Assembly (NCBI GenBank): GCA_036245805.1
Contig: BTRK01000001.1
Location: 5,580,001-5,644,000, forward strand
From: Pristionchus mayeri
Taxonomy: Eukaryota > Nematoda > Chromadorea > Rhabditida > Neodiplogasteridae
Reading direction: 5' to 3'
Length of the DNA stretch: 64,000 bases
Positions within the stretch are counted from its first letter, which is position 1. Every line of letters starts with the position of its first letter. Shown here one piece after another: positions 1 to 10,822 of the stretch. A program made the translations under genes and the position numbers. The notes under the pieces were generated by a model. The model was not told the DNA's origin and did not search any database. It saw only the letters and a program-made list of their open reading frames with translations.

Positions 1-222
1 TAGCGAAATTACATCAATAAATAGGTGAAAGTTATGTAGAGCGAGTGAAACATAAACGAAGTATCCTCGACCCTGCGCTGTCAATGAACTTTGCGCGTAT
101 GTAGATAGCCTCATAGGCGTCTGTGAAACTTCGGATAAAGTAAATCATGATCGGGCTGTCGGCTTCTATTGCACACATATAGTGGCTCAGCCAACTAATT
201 TTTCGTTTTACTCCTTCTTTAA
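1..222 (-). mobile_element. TTAA-flanked MITE, copy 1 (cut by window edge)
   Basis: Reverse complement of the element at 1201-1495, nearly base for base, ending in CTTCT followed by TTAA at 219-222. About 70 bases of the other end lie outside the window. Termini of AGAAGGAGTAAC type next to TTAA suggest a piggyBac-like target choice, as in the palindromic TTAA repeats known from nematodes. No coding capacity is visible. It contains a TGAAACA box (46-52) and a GTGAAAC box (about 123). Confidence 0.75.
46..52 (-). promoter_or_regulatory. TGTTTCA box (piRNA-promoter-like)
   Basis: Reads TATGTTTCACTCGC on the minus strand, inside the partial TTAA MITE. It matches the core of the nematode 21U-RNA upstream motif. 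A second, weaker AAGTTTCACAG box lies about 76 nt upstream in the same orientation. Function is inferred only. Confidence 0.35.
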
Positions 223-311
223 AAGTGTAAAATGATGATAATATTGGACCTCGCTTGCCGTTTTCGTTCCACCTCCCTCCCTTCACATCATCCGTGCTGC
301 ATTTTGCAGCC

Positions 312-786
312 TGCACTCTCGGTGCAGTCGCAGCTGCAAGGAAACCAATATTCAAATTATTATTTACATGTATATTATCAACGAGACAAAATGCCATTCG
401 TCAAGTCAAGGAAAAGTGAATGTGTGTAAAAGATCATGCATGTTTTGAGTTTCACCGGCATATTGAATTCTCGAGAACAGGCTGAACTTTTGTTCATTTT
501 CGGTTTTTTTCACTCGAAAAATAAATAAATAAACAGCCCATGAAAGATAATCATATGTAAATTATGTGTCTTATCATAGGATGAAGGACTTTTCAATTCT
601 CTCATCTCGTTATCCTCTTTGTTTACACGCATAATGCCGAGTATAGGCGCGTGGATGGTGTGCTGGCCGCGTCCGCTGCGGCAGATGCGACTAGTATACT
701 CAGCCTCGTCACCAAAGGAAATGCACGTAAAGCTGGAATAATTGCATTCAAATTGAAAACCAAATCTATTCCATTTCAGGTCACTT
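312..786 (+). repeat. Dispersed unit A, copy 1
   Basis: This segment aligns, with several small indels, to the reverse complement of 58310-58772. Shared landmarks in order are CAGCTGCAAGGAAACCAA, TTTTGAGTTTCA (about 447), GAATTCTCGAGAACAGGC, GCAGATGCGACTAG and CATTTCAGGTCA. Neither copy has terminal repeats or target duplications, so it looks like an old segmental or gene-fragment duplication and not a transposon. A short frame encoding ADATSILSLVTKG (697-735 region) is conserved as ADATSLLSLVTKG in the other copy, but the differences are not concentrated at third positions, so coding function is unproven. Confidence 0.6.
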
Positions 787-814
787 CGATATTTTCTCAC
801 TCTCTTAACATATT

Positions 815-945
815 CACACTATCCACCTCCTCACGTACATCCTCATCTGTACGTTTCCATTTCTCTCCCATTGATTGCTTCCCCTGCTGTTGCCTCGTCT
901 GCATACGAAACATTCGCTGAAGAGAACGATCACACACACCAAAGA
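815..945 (-). repeat. Dispersed unit U, copy 1
   Basis: Contains ATTTCTCTCCCATTGATTG, CGTCTGCAT and ACATTCGCTGAAGAGAACG on the plus strand. The same ordered blocks recur at 11600-11735 (plus) and as the reverse complement at 57885-58000, with a shorter version at 5080-5145 (reverse complement). In all copies TGTTTC-type boxes lie within about 100 nt. Orientation is given relative to the TGTTTCA box. Unit function is unknown. Confidence 0.5.
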
Positions 946-1200
946 ATTAGATGAGAACTCGATTCAAGTTGCGTGCTCTCTCTCTCGTTGCCTGAGCTTT
1001 CCCTGATTTGGCTCCCAGCCAACTACAGATATCTCTATTCGGAATGGAGATATCAATGTGAAAATTTCGGAGCTTCTTATCGTTTGGGAGATCTAGGACG
1101 TGCATACGAAAGCATCAACAATTGAATTTTGCCTTTACTCCTTCTTTAATGAACCAATAATACCGACGACACATCAATGTTGATGCTAATTGAAAACTCT

Positions 1201-1495
1201 TTAAAGAAGGAGTAACACGAAAAATTAGTTGGCTGAGCCACTATGTGTATGCAATAGAAGCCGACAGCCCGATCATGATTCACTTTATCCGAAGTTTCAC
1301 AGACGCCTATGAGGCTATCCACATACGCGCAAAGTTCATTAACAGCGCAGGGTCGAGGATACTTCGTTTATGTTTCACTCGCTCTACATAACTTTCACCT
1401 ATTTATTGATGTAATTTCGCTACAGTTTCCCATTGCGAGCGCAATATCTTCGTGGTGGGAATCCCTAGCATCCATTCTTGTTACACCTTCTTTAA
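1201..1495 (+). mobile_element. TTAA-flanked MITE, copy 2 (complete)
   Basis: Complete 295-bp non-autonomous element. TTAA (1201-1204) is followed by AGAAGGAGTAACA, and the right end reads TGTTACACCTTCT followed by TTAA (1492-1495). Copies are present at 1-222 (inverted, partial) and 49760-50055, with a fragment near 14365. Its internal sequence carries a GTTTCA box at about 1296 and a TGTTTCA box at 1371. It encodes no protein, so any movement would depend on a transposase supplied elsewhere (piggyBac type inferred from TTAA). Confidence 0.8.
1371..1377 (+). promoter_or_regulatory. TGTTTCA box inside TTAA MITE
   Basis: Reads TTTATGTTTCACTCGCTC. It sits at the position equivalent to the box at 46-52 in copy 1 and near the one at 49931 in copy 3, so it travels with the MITE family. 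Possible piRNA promoter core; not tested. Confidence 0.4.
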
Positions 1496-2086
1496 AGAGC
1501 TATTGATGCGCGAAACTACATGGTCGATTCTTTTCGAGGTTAAAGCAAATTGTATAGAAGGAGAGCAATGCTTAGAATTGGTAATATTAGGGATAAGATA
1601 TTGATCATCAATCACATTTCTATATTTCTTTAAATAATATTTCACTTCCAATTTTATATTGAAATATACGAAAAACGTTAAAAATCAGTCTCGCTGAATT
1701 TCCGCTTTCCTCAACCTTCTTTAGAGACGAAAGGATTGAAAGGTTACTTAGAAGCGGGTCAATTTAGTGCGACTGGTTGATCTAAAACATATTAATTCAT
1801 TACCTGGCAGATCCAGCTAGAAATTTTGATCCAAACATTTTCGATTGGTGCCACATTCATGTTTCAGAGTACCATGTAATCTCGGGATATCTCGAAACGA
1901 TGATCTTGTCCGCTTGATTTTGTGATAAAAACATTACGAACTAACTGAGCTCTTCTAAGAGTTGTCCATAGCACTCATGAAGGGTTATCGCAAAATTAAT
2001 ACCTTTCAGCATACCAGTGCTGAAGATGCCGCATTCACAGCCATTATCGCTGCGTCTACGTGGTCCTAATGAAACACATCACTAAT
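1496..2086. other. No gene seen
   Basis: AT-rich sequence without an open frame worth reporting. It holds TGTTTCA boxes at 1860-1866 (plus) and 2070-2076 (minus) and a TTCTTTAGAG fragment near 1720 resembling the MITE end. Confidence 0.5.
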
Positions 2087-2094
2087 CTAATAAA

Positions 2095-2593
2095 TAGCGT
2101 TGTTATTTCGAGCGCTCGTCGCTCGCGAGCGGGTCAAATGATTCGCTCGCGAGCGCCAATCGCTCGCGAGCGTTTTTGCATAGCCGCTCGCGAGCGAGGA
2201 TCGCTCGCGAATGACTATGCAAAGTCGCTCGCGAGCGATCTGTCAGAGAGGAATGACAGGGAGAAGGGAAGGGATCGATTTGTTCCCATCGCACACCAAT
2301 TTCGATTGAGTTTCGTCAAACCATCAAATTCCATTCACTGGGTGCGCATCAATATTGCCATTGAAACGTACTTGAGATTGATGGGCGATGGGAGCAAATC
2401 GATCCCTTCCCTTCTCCCTCTCATTCCTCTCTGACAGATCGCTCGCGAGCGAATTTGCATAGTAATTCGCGAGCGATCCTCGCTCGCGAGCGACTATGCA
2501 AAAACGTTCGCGAGCGATTGGCGCTCGCGAGCGGAATGAAATGACCGCTCGAGCGACGAGCGCTCGCGAGAAACGCTCGAGCGAACAACACTA
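2095..2593. mobile_element. hAT-type MITE rich in CGCTCGCGAGCG palindromes
   Basis: 499-bp element with terminal inverted repeats TAGCGTTGTT / AACAACACTA, flanked on both sides by the exact 8-bp duplication CTAATAAA (2087-2094 and 2594-2601). An 8-bp duplication and a YAGNGNTG-like tip are hallmarks of the hAT superfamily. Both arms are built of repeated CGCTCGCGAGCG or slightly changed versions, each itself a palindrome, so the element is strikingly GC-rich against its AT-rich surroundings. The centre (about 2260-2440) includes a further inverted pair around GGGAAGGGATCGATTTG. Open frames across it are by-products of the repeat. Confidence 0.85.
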
Positions 2594-3119
2594 CTAATAA
2601 ATATACCTGACACGGTTACCTAAATTGCTATGCTAAAAATTTCAAAACTACCAGGATACAATAATAATGTTTCAAACGATTGAATTTGATATGCGTATTT
2701 GAACATGTGAGCCCAGTTTTCTTTATGGCTGCGAATATTGGAGACTTATCGATGCGAGCATGGATAATAATGTTTTCAGGACGTAACCCCGACCTCTCAG
2801 TAATGCTATTAATCGAATCAGCTGATATTAAATTGGATAAAAATGAATTCGATCGTTATTTTTTCACTTTTTTCATGAACACATCCTTTGAATCATGATC
2901 CAATAGATGGTCAAGTTGATGTTTCACGGGTCCTAGATAGTTGAGTGATTGGTGATTCATTCAATCGTAACTGATTTATTTACCATTCAAAAAATAAACA
3001 TATTTCGAGAGGGCATCTTTGCCATACTTTTTCCACCGTAGAAGCAGACTGCACGATAAAGAGAAAAGAAGCAAGAAGCTCTCACTGTATCTCGTGACCT
3101 CATAGGCGTGCTGTGAGTA
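2594..3119. other. No gene seen
   Basis: AT-rich. TGTTTCA boxes at 2668-2674 and 2920-2926 (both plus). Nothing else recognised. Confidence 0.5.
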
Positions 3120-4385
3120 TTAGGTTGTAACATAAGTTTTGTCGCATTTCGGAGGTTCACAATATTTCCATGAAGGATACTTCTCAAACATTATCAATGC
3201 CTGACCTCCTAGTATATGTTTGGGGTGTTCATGCGCATTCAAACCATAGGGTAGAGCTGAACTGCGCACGCTGGCTATGCGAAAAATATTAATATGAACT
3301 GATTTAAATTTGGTGCAGATTTTTTTTAAATTCGTTTGATCAGGTGCTAGTTCGCAGAGATGAATAATGAACCAAACTTCTACAGCATGGTGATATACCC
3401 CGTCAATGCTTTTTCAAAATATACGCCGGATATGGTGCTATGTTGAGCGGAATCAAAGATATACTTCACTGAGTGTAAGGTTAGCCGCTGATTCGTAGCC
3501 AACTTGACCAACTCTTCTGAATCCAGAATTGCAACAACAGTGACTAACATAAGTGCGTTCCAATTACCACTCATGGAGGTATAATTTATCATTAAACAAG
3601 TGAGAGAAAGAACACTCCACTTGTGGGAAATTTGAATTTTTATTAATTCAATTCGCGCACAATTTTACCAAAATATGCAAGTTTAGGTGTTTCGAATTAA
3701 AGATTGTCATTCAAAAGCTATTTATTTCCAAACTTATCCCAAGTAGATACTAGTAAAGGAAGGGTTTATGGTTAGGATGGACACAACAAATCAGATATTG
3801 AACATGTGTGCGAGGTAGGAATATGAACAGTGCCGATTTCATTAGTTTAATTTACATACCATCGTTCTGAATGGAGCCACTTATCTCAACAGAACCCAAT
3901 CTACCCCAAACTTTATCTGCATACTGACCACTTTGGGTGAACTATATTCCACCACTATTTGGATCTGGATATCTATTGAGAAGAAAATTCGGCTTGCGAA
4001 AGTTTTCGCAACCGTCACCAACCATCCACATTATACAAACTCGTCTACATTTCTAGAACGATTTTCGTTTGTCATTATCCGTGAGTGGTTCAAAATTATG
4101 CACATATGTAGTACTTTACGCAAATCACACAAAATCGGCATAATTTATCCTTTTCAAGAAGAGCTGATGCGTGAAAATGATTTGTAATCCTTATCTCAGT
4201 ACAACTTTGTCAGACTAATGTGCCTCCTCAACTGCCTTGACAGGACTGAAGAAAAGCGCGTAAGAAAGAGTACGAAGGCCCTCACTGATGATGAATAACG
4301 AAATTGAGATTAAATTAATTCGAAGAATTTCTGAGGTTAAAATGCATAAGAGATTGGACGCGACAAAACTTATGTTACAACCTGA
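3120..4385. mobile_element. Non-autonomous mariner-type element, copy 1
   Basis: 1266 bp bounded by TTAGGTTGTAACATAAG and its reverse complement (CTTATGTTACAACCTGA), with TA on each side (3118-3119, 4386-4387). Size, TA target and TTAGGTTG tips match mariner elements, but I find no transposase reading frame or DDD signature, so it is a size-conserved non-autonomous relative or a wholly decayed copy. The open frames inside it are preserved in the copy at 34618-35882 only because the two copies are so alike. Confidence 0.75.
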
Positions 4386-4744
4386 TAGTACGCAGAAGAA
4401 ATACAACAGCTGTTCAGCGAAAGCGAATACGAGCGACATACTCACTTTGAAATCTTGACAGATTATTGGTTAGTTGCACAATAATGCGAAAGCTCTGCCG
4501 GTAGATCACAATCTGTTCGGGTATTGAAGCATTCGTTGAACATGAATGTGCTAGCCAATAATCATGCAGACATTATAAGTTGATCTCTCACAAATGGGAT
4601 GACATAATAGCCTATAATGATACAGAAAGAAATACGATTTTGATTGATTCGGCGGATCTTTACTTTCCTATTTTCGTTATTTACTTTTTTTCGTATAAAT
4701 GAATTTTTACCAAGAAAAGATGACTACAACAAAATTTGATTTTA

Positions 4745-4880
4745 GATTAATTCGATATGGGATTAGTGAAACGTAAACCCGATCGCAAATCTTTATTTTC
4801 CAAAGGAAGTCTTAATTTTGGCAAAAGTTGCCATTGCAGTGTTCGTGATGCACGCTGCAGCTACGATGATACCTACTCTT
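4745..4880 (-). repeat. Dispersed unit C, copy 1
   Basis: On the minus strand the order is AAAATTAAGACTTCC, GGAAAATAAAG, GCGATCGGGTTTACGTTTCA. The copy at 57510-57640 has AAAATTCAGACTTCC, GGAAAATACAG, GCGATCGGATTTATGTTTCG. The conserved block lies immediately upstream of the GTTTC box, as a proximal promoter element would. No terminal repeats are visible. Confidence 0.5.
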
Positions 4881-5006
4881 CTATAACTGTAGCATCGGAT
4901 ATCATGACAATCTCGCTTCAGTTCTTAATACATGCAGTATGAGTGAGTTTCCGTTAGGTAATAAGGAATTATGAGATAAACATAATTGATTCGATCGTGC
5001 AATTCG

Positions 5007-5013
5007 TGTTTCA
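5007..5013 (+). promoter_or_regulatory. TGTTTCA box with downstream TATAAAT
   Basis: Reads CGTGTTTCAGTGATTATAAAT: the heptamer is followed 6 nt later by an A/T block, the spacing seen at several other boxes in the window (33678, 34111, 36700, 60427). Candidate single-piRNA promoter. Confidence 0.4.
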
Positions 5014-5490
5014 GTGATTATAAATATCTAAGTGACTAATTCTTCTTTCAACAACCTCTTCGGGGAATCCAAAAAAATCCACTCTTAATTCTCTTCAGCG
5101 AATGTTGAACGACCGGATACAGACGATGCAGCTGCAAGTGTGAGTCGGAAGGACTGAAATGGATTCAAGCAACAGTGGAAGGGAAGAAAGAAGGAACGTG
5201 CATGAATGAATATTTTTCGATAACGGGAAATTAGTAATGATTGAGTCACTGCTGTCCATTCATAAGGAATAGATGGGGCGGGAGATCAGCGGGTCTTAAA
5301 TATGATTACGAGAGTAGTCGTTCAGGTTCGGTTCGGGCAACCGTATTTAGAGGTGCTTACTAGAGTCGCAGGATCGAATTCGCGAGATTCGTACCCTCTG
5401 GGGGTCTTCCCTTCCTCCCTCGAACTTCACACTGGCGAGAGGTTAACCCTTTCCCCCCAATGGAATCTCGCACTCTCTATGCCAGAAGGT

Positions 5491-5590
5491 GCTCGAGGGG
5501 GGAAGAGGGTTGAGTGCGAAGCTCGAGGGGGAAGAGGGTTGAGTGCGAAGTTCGAGGGGGAAGAGGGTTGAGTGCGAAGTTCGATGGGAG
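5491..5590. repeat. 29/30-bp tandem repeat, about 3.3 units
   Basis: Units begin at 5491, 5521, 5550 and 5579. Each contains CTCGAGGGGGAAGAGGG followed by TTGAGTGCGAA. It is GC-rich and purine-biased. Open frames running through it are repeat artefacts. A related phrase (GTGTCAGAGGAAA) occurs at about 5657 and again near 17950 beside a different repeat cluster. Confidence 0.8.
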
Positions 5591-6067
5591 TGCGAGATTC
5601 GCACCCTCTGGCAGATCGACCTAGCTCGATCGATCTTCGGGGAGAGAGAGAGGAAGGGGTGTCAGAGGAAATGCGAAATTCTTGTTCGACTTCGATCCTG
5701 CAACCCTAGTGCTTACCAGAAGATTAAATGGACTATTTTTCGATTCTTTCATGCATATATATCTTATTCTGTATATTTTCAGTTTGCTCTCTTTCAGTGG
5801 CTGCGTGGTCCGTGTCGGTCGTGCAATGGGGGGGGGGGTCTGCAGCAGAAGAATAATCCACCAAAAATTAAAGAAGCGATCAGATTGTGAGTGACAGTAT
5901 CAAGTTCTTTCGATAGTCAATAAATTTTATGTGTTATATTTTTGGAAAAATACAGCAGGCCATCACTGGAAAATTCCCCATTGCTCCATATATATCTTTT
6001 CCATGAAACTCACATCGAAATATGATTCGACTTTGAAAAATAGTACGAACATATTGGTAGTTTAACA
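5591..6067. other. No gene seen
   Basis: Contains a poly-G run at about 5829-5838 and AT-rich sequence. No supported gene. Confidence 0.5.
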
Positions 6068-7117
6068 CGTGTATCACGAGCATACCTGTCCAGAGCTGGC
6101 GGCGCTTGCCCACCCCCCGTCTACCCATGAACCCCGGGTCATGGTCAAAAAATCGATGGTAGCTCATGGGTAGGTCAAGATTAAGTACCGTGCCAATCAA
6201 TAGTACAGTAGTTCGTGATACCGTATATAGCTACCGTAACTACGATTATCGCAAACTGATTTTTTCCAAAATTGAAAATATCGTACCCTAATTAAAAAGT
6301 CAAAGTGCCGTAACCAATCGATAGTACAGTACCACCAAATACCGTATCCCACTATCGTAACCCCGACTATCGCGAACTAACTTTATTTTTAAGATGTCCT
6401 GGTGACGTGCACAATCGGTCTGGAGTCGTGAACGATCGATTGTACAGTACCCAACTTACTACAGTAACCCAGTTCCTTAGGTCAAACATTTTTTCTAAAA
6501 ATTCTAAATCGATAATAAAATTATTTTGAAATATCCTACCGTAACCCTAAGTAGTGTAGAACCAATTTATGATCGATTTAGTATTTTTATAAAATGATTT
6601 TGGATTATTAGAAAAAATGTTTGACCCAAGGAACTAGATCTGACCCACGGAACTGGGTTACGGTAGTCAGTTGGGTACTGTACAATCTTTCGTCCACGAC
6701 GTCAGACCGATTCTGCACGTCACAAGGGCATCTTAAATATAAAGCTAGTTAGCGATCGTCGGGGTTACGGTAGTGCGATACGGTATCTCGTGGTACTGTA
6801 CTATCGATTGGTTACGGCAATTTGATTTTTCAATTAGGGTACTGTATTTTCAATTTTTGAAAAAAATCAGTTTGCGGTAATCAGGGTTACGGTAGCTATA
6901 TACGGTATCAGGAATTACTGTACTATTGATTGGTACAGTACTTAATCTTGACCTACTCATGACCTACCATCGATTTTTTGACTATGACCCGGGGTTCATG
7001 GTAGGACAGGGGGTAGGCAAGATTCGTGCCCACCCCCCGTCCTACCATGAACCGGGGGTCATGGATTTTTTGCCCAACCCCTGCCGACGCCGGCGGCGTG
7101 GACAGCTATGATCACGA
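6068..7117. mobile_element. Fold-back element, about 1.05 kb
   Basis: Two long inverted arms: CCCACCCCCCGTCTACCCATG at 6110 mirrors the sequence near 7015, and GATACCGTATATAGCTACCG at 6219 mirrors 6890-6910. The outer parts of the arms (CACGAGCATACCTGTCC / GGACAGCTATGATCACGAG) are more diverged. Repeated phrases such as GTTACGGTAG and TACTGTAC occur inside. No coding region and no clear target duplication. A second fold-back abuts it. Confidence 0.7.
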
Positions 7118-8410
7118 GTCAGTGGAGGTGCCCGGGAACAATTTGCAAAAAGTTTTCATTATTTTGTCATTATATGTGGTACGTGAATATACTATGAAAA
7201 TATTTTGATTGGTATAGGTCATTGGTCCCAGAGCCGGCTTTTAGGAAATTTCCGGTTTTGCACCTGGCTATACTGTATCTAAGTTCGCAGATGAGCTGCA
7301 GCGATGTTATTGGGCTTAAATGATTCGGGAAAATATTTCAAGACACTTTTACGTTTTGACAAAAGGTCAAAGATCAAAGATCAAAAATATCTTTGATCTT
7401 TGACCTTTTGATCTTTGATCTTTGACACTTAGAAAAACCGTCTTTGGAGCAACAAAATAATTATTGCTGCTCTTGCGAGATATGTTCCCCTGGAATTTTA
7501 TTGCTGATTGTGCAACTATAAGTCCATATTTGTATAATAAAAATATAAAATTGAAATTTTGGGATAGGGTGTATTTTGCAATTTGGCGCTGAAAGTGGAA
7601 AATCTCATTTTTTTGTGAAAATTCATCTTCAAATTTTTGACAGAACTGGTCCATGACATGGCGGAATAATATGTATGTAAAGAGATTTTGCAAAATGTAC
7701 GTCTTTGGTCCCAGAACCGGCTTTTAGGAAATTTCCGGTTTTGAGACTTCCCACCTTCAGAGCCAAATTGCAAAGTACACCCTATCCCATAATTCCAATT
7801 TAATATTTTTATTATGCAGATATGGACTTATGCTTGCATAATCAGATGTAAAATTTCAGGGAAACATATCTCGCAAGAGTAGCAAGATTTATTTTTAGAT
7901 CCAAAAACGGTTTTCCTAACATAACTTTTTGATCTTCGATCTTTTGGCCTTTGGTCCAAACGTGAAATATTTTTCCATCCCAAAATTGAAATTTTATATT
8001 TTTATTATACAGATATGGACTTATACTTGCATAATCAGCAATAAAATTTCAGGGAAACATATCTCGCAAGAGCAGCAATAATTATTTTTTAGCTCAAAAA
8101 ACGGTTTTTCTAACATATCTTTTTGATCGTTGATCTTTGACCTTTTATCAAAACATGAAAGTTGTTCAGAACAATTTCCCGATTATTTTGAGCCCAATAT
8201 AATCGCTGTAGCTCATCTGGGAGCTTAGATACAGTAGAGCCAGTTGCAAAACCGGAAATTTCCTAAAAGCCGGCTCTGGGACCAATGACCTATACCAATC
8301 AAAATATTTTCCCAAGTATATTCACTTACCATATATAATAACAAAATCATGAAAACTTTTTGCAAATTGTTCCTGGAGATGACAATTTTCCTCCACTGAC
8401 TCGTATTTCT
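7117..8410. mobile_element. Fold-back element with nested inner repeats, about 1.3 kb
   Basis: The outer arms mirror each other (GAGTCAGTGGAGG at 7117 with CCTCCACTGACTC at about 8390; GGTCCCAGAGCCGGC at 7228 with GCCGGCTCTGGGACC at 8269). Inner blocks around ATATCTCGCAAGAGCAGCAA occur near 7470 (inverted), 7866 and 8058. The CCGGCTTTTAGGAAATTTCC phrase occurs three times (7235, 7722, 8257 inverted), so copies were nested or duplicated. A run of GATCTTTGATC-like repeats lies at 7370-7430. No transposase. Confidence 0.7.
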
Positions 8411-10283
8411 TATCATGAGTCCCCTTGGGGGTAGGACATTTGCAACGGAGATTTGCGCAACGGAGCGCCGTTCGATGAATAGTTGGAGTTAAAACTTGGG
8501 AGTAGTTTCATTGTAACTAGTGTATTATACTCACAATTTTGGACCATGACCCCCTGGTCGTATTTGACGAGTAAAATTCATGATCGCCTGGCATGGAGAT
8601 TTTTATATGTAATTGTAGAGTAGCGCACACTAGTTATTATACAATGATACAAATCCCAAGTGGGTAGGTTAACATTACATGGGTGTCGTAGTTTATTGAA
8701 CACCGACGTAAATAGCTGTCCAGGAATGGCGGCGAGAGGGGGGGGGGGGGGGTTGCTACGCATAGACGTGTCAGTCGAGCAATAATTCATTGAACATGAA
8801 ACCCGCATTGATTAAGCTACATATCTAATAATTTCGTTCCAAAAGTTGTAAGGTACGGTAACTTGTCAAACTTATTTTGGCAATTTCTCAAAAAAGTTTA
8901 TTTTTATTTTTTCTTATTTTTTTCTATGCACATAGCTGTTGTAAAATCTGCCCAACTTGCTCTCACTCCCCGCAGCGTAAGCGTTGTGAAAGGCTCGTGA
9001 GGCCGAGGGTGATTCGAAAAAGTTGGGATGGGGCGAAGCCCCATCCCAACTTTTTCGAATTGCCCGAGGCCTCACGAGCCTTTTACAACGTTTTAAGCAG
9101 GCTCTCACCAGTCGCGTCCAATTGTTATCCTTAAAACACAACCCCGCGAACCACGTAGCGACCGAAGGTCGCTAGTTGCTTAGAGAGATCACACATTTGC
9201 GCAATCAAATCATACGTTAATAATACTGGTTTAGTATTTGACGATATGTTCGTTTCATTCCAATTCTAATGAAAAAAAAGCAAAGTAAATGCACATTCAA
9301 AATAATGCATTTCTTGGATGGACAACACCAGCTAGGCTGGTGCTACACATTTGGTATATCCCCGACCCCTTCCTAAATAAATTTGATTTGTATTCGGCAT
9401 TGTAGCGAAAATTAAAACTCAGTTGCAATGAACGTACAGTCGTGCACTCTCTCATCGCCCTCTTCACTAATCGGCGTAATCATATTCCCTTCTCAGTAGT
9501 CACTGATGCTGAAATAAACTCTCAAAACTTAGCAATGTCCATAAAGGCATTGTAGATGGGCTGCTCTACAAGGCTTCTCCAGCACCCAATTAACTAAAAG
9601 ATAGACACTTTGTAGTTACCGTACGGAAACTCTCGCGAGCAGCTCTTCTTCTGAATGCACTCATTCCTCGCCAACAGACTCCGCCCCTTCTGCTGAATCC
9701 TCTCCTTCGGCAGCAATCAGACATCATAGCGCCACAAATATGAAGTAACGCCCAGGACATCCACGGAATATACTACTGTTAAAAGTATAGTATTTTCTTA
9801 TTTTTATTAAACGTTGTCCTGCAGATTATTGGATGAATCACGAATCGCTCGTGTATCTACTATCCGTGAAACATGAGTGTACCAATCGAATAAACTTTTC
9901 TCAGATGAAATATCAATTCGCCTAAAACGATACGCTGCTCCTGCTGGTGCTGCAGCGGCGCTGGTCGATGGACTCGAGTCAGGAGCCGATGCATAGGATT
10001 GGAATATAAAGCAATATTATGGTTTCGATTGAAGCGCATGCTCCCTAAATCTTTATTTAGAGAGTAATCGTACCTTAGCAAAGTGGGCGTAGTTTGCGGA
10101 GTCTACTTTGCTAAAGTTATAACCCATTTCATGATTTCCACTGCATTCCCTAAAATGACGACTTTTGTCCGATTCTGTCGTGAGAGGCGTGATATGTGCG
10201 CGTGTGCTTACGAAGAGCTGATCCATTCTGAAGGGCATGGAGTAATCATGGTGATTTCTTCATAGACTCTCTTCCAAATAATA
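8411..10283. other. Intergenic, hairpin but no gene seen
   Basis: Poly-G tract at about 8739-8752, the strong hairpin at 8980-9092, a small GCGACCGAAGGTCGC stem at about 9157, and a TGTTTCA box at 9867-9873 (minus). No supported coding region. Confidence 0.5.
8980..9092. repeat. Long near-perfect hairpin
   Basis: Arms of about 55 bp (8980-9034 and 9038-9092) mirror each other with only a few mismatches around a 3-nt centre (GGGC-GAA-GCCC). Core arm words are AAAGTTGGGATGGGGC and AGGCTCGTGAGGCC. More diverged symmetry extends outwards (CTCTCAC on both sides). It could be a MITE remnant or a source of foldback RNA. There is no terminator context to interpret in a nematode. Confidence 0.8.
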
Positions 10284-10822
10284 CAGTGCCGCTCAATCGC
10301 CTACCTAACTGGCGAGTCGGGGCGACTCGCCGCGTGTCGCCTCATGTCGCCTCAACTTTGAGGCGGCCTAAACCACCTTCAAAGTGCATATTTTTGGGGC
10401 AATTTAGGCTGTGGGTTTCACTCATCAATGCGAATCGATCTGCGAAATCTGGTTTCGAAAATATTGATTTTGGAGGGATCATCCTTCGAGTCTCTCTCTC
10501 CTTCCCTCCCATCATTTCCCTACATTTCCTCATTCCCAATCTCCTGGCGTATCCCCTCCTGGTGAGCGGTGACGTAGGGAACTGAGGGGAGGGGAGGAGA
10601 GAGAGACTGGAATGAGCACCCCTCAGGGCTTAGCTAAAAATAAATGTTTTCGAAATCGGATTTCACAGGTCGACGCACTGATAAGTAAAACCAACAGCCA
10701 AAAATTGCATCAAAATATACACTGTGAAGGTGGTTTAGGCCGCCTCAAAGTTGAGGCGACATGAGGCGACAAGCGGCTAGTCGCCCCGACTCGCCAGTTA
10801 GGTAGGCGATTGAGCGGCACTG
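10284..10822. mobile_element. Tc1-type MITE, 539 bp
   Basis: Perfectly mirrored tips CAGTGCCGCTCAATCGCC / GGCGATTGAGCGGCACTG with TA on each side (10282-10283 and 10823-10824). The inverted arms continue for about 120 bp (GCGAGTCGGGGCGAC, TTTGAGGCGGCCTAAACCACC). TA target and CAGTG tip are typical of Tc1-like elements. The centre has no transposase; open frames there are incidental. Confidence 0.85.

Larger units (their letters stand above)
4386..5490. other. Motif-bearing intergenic sequence, no gene seen
   Basis: Contains one member of unit C (4745-4880) and a short member of unit U (5080-5145, reverse complement) together with a TGTTTCA box at 5007. No convincing coding region. Confidence 0.5.

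Noticed and set aside
3380..4445. Conserved open frames shared by 3.4-4.4 kb and 34.6-35.6 kb as a duplicated gene pair
   Set aside because: The whole intervals are two copies of one TA-flanked element; the frames carry no domain and lie on both strands.
7370..7430. GATCTTTGATC repeats as a regulatory array
   Set aside because: They lie in a transposon fold-back, and the same phrase reappears near 7930 and 8125 in the mirrored portion, so they are element sequence.
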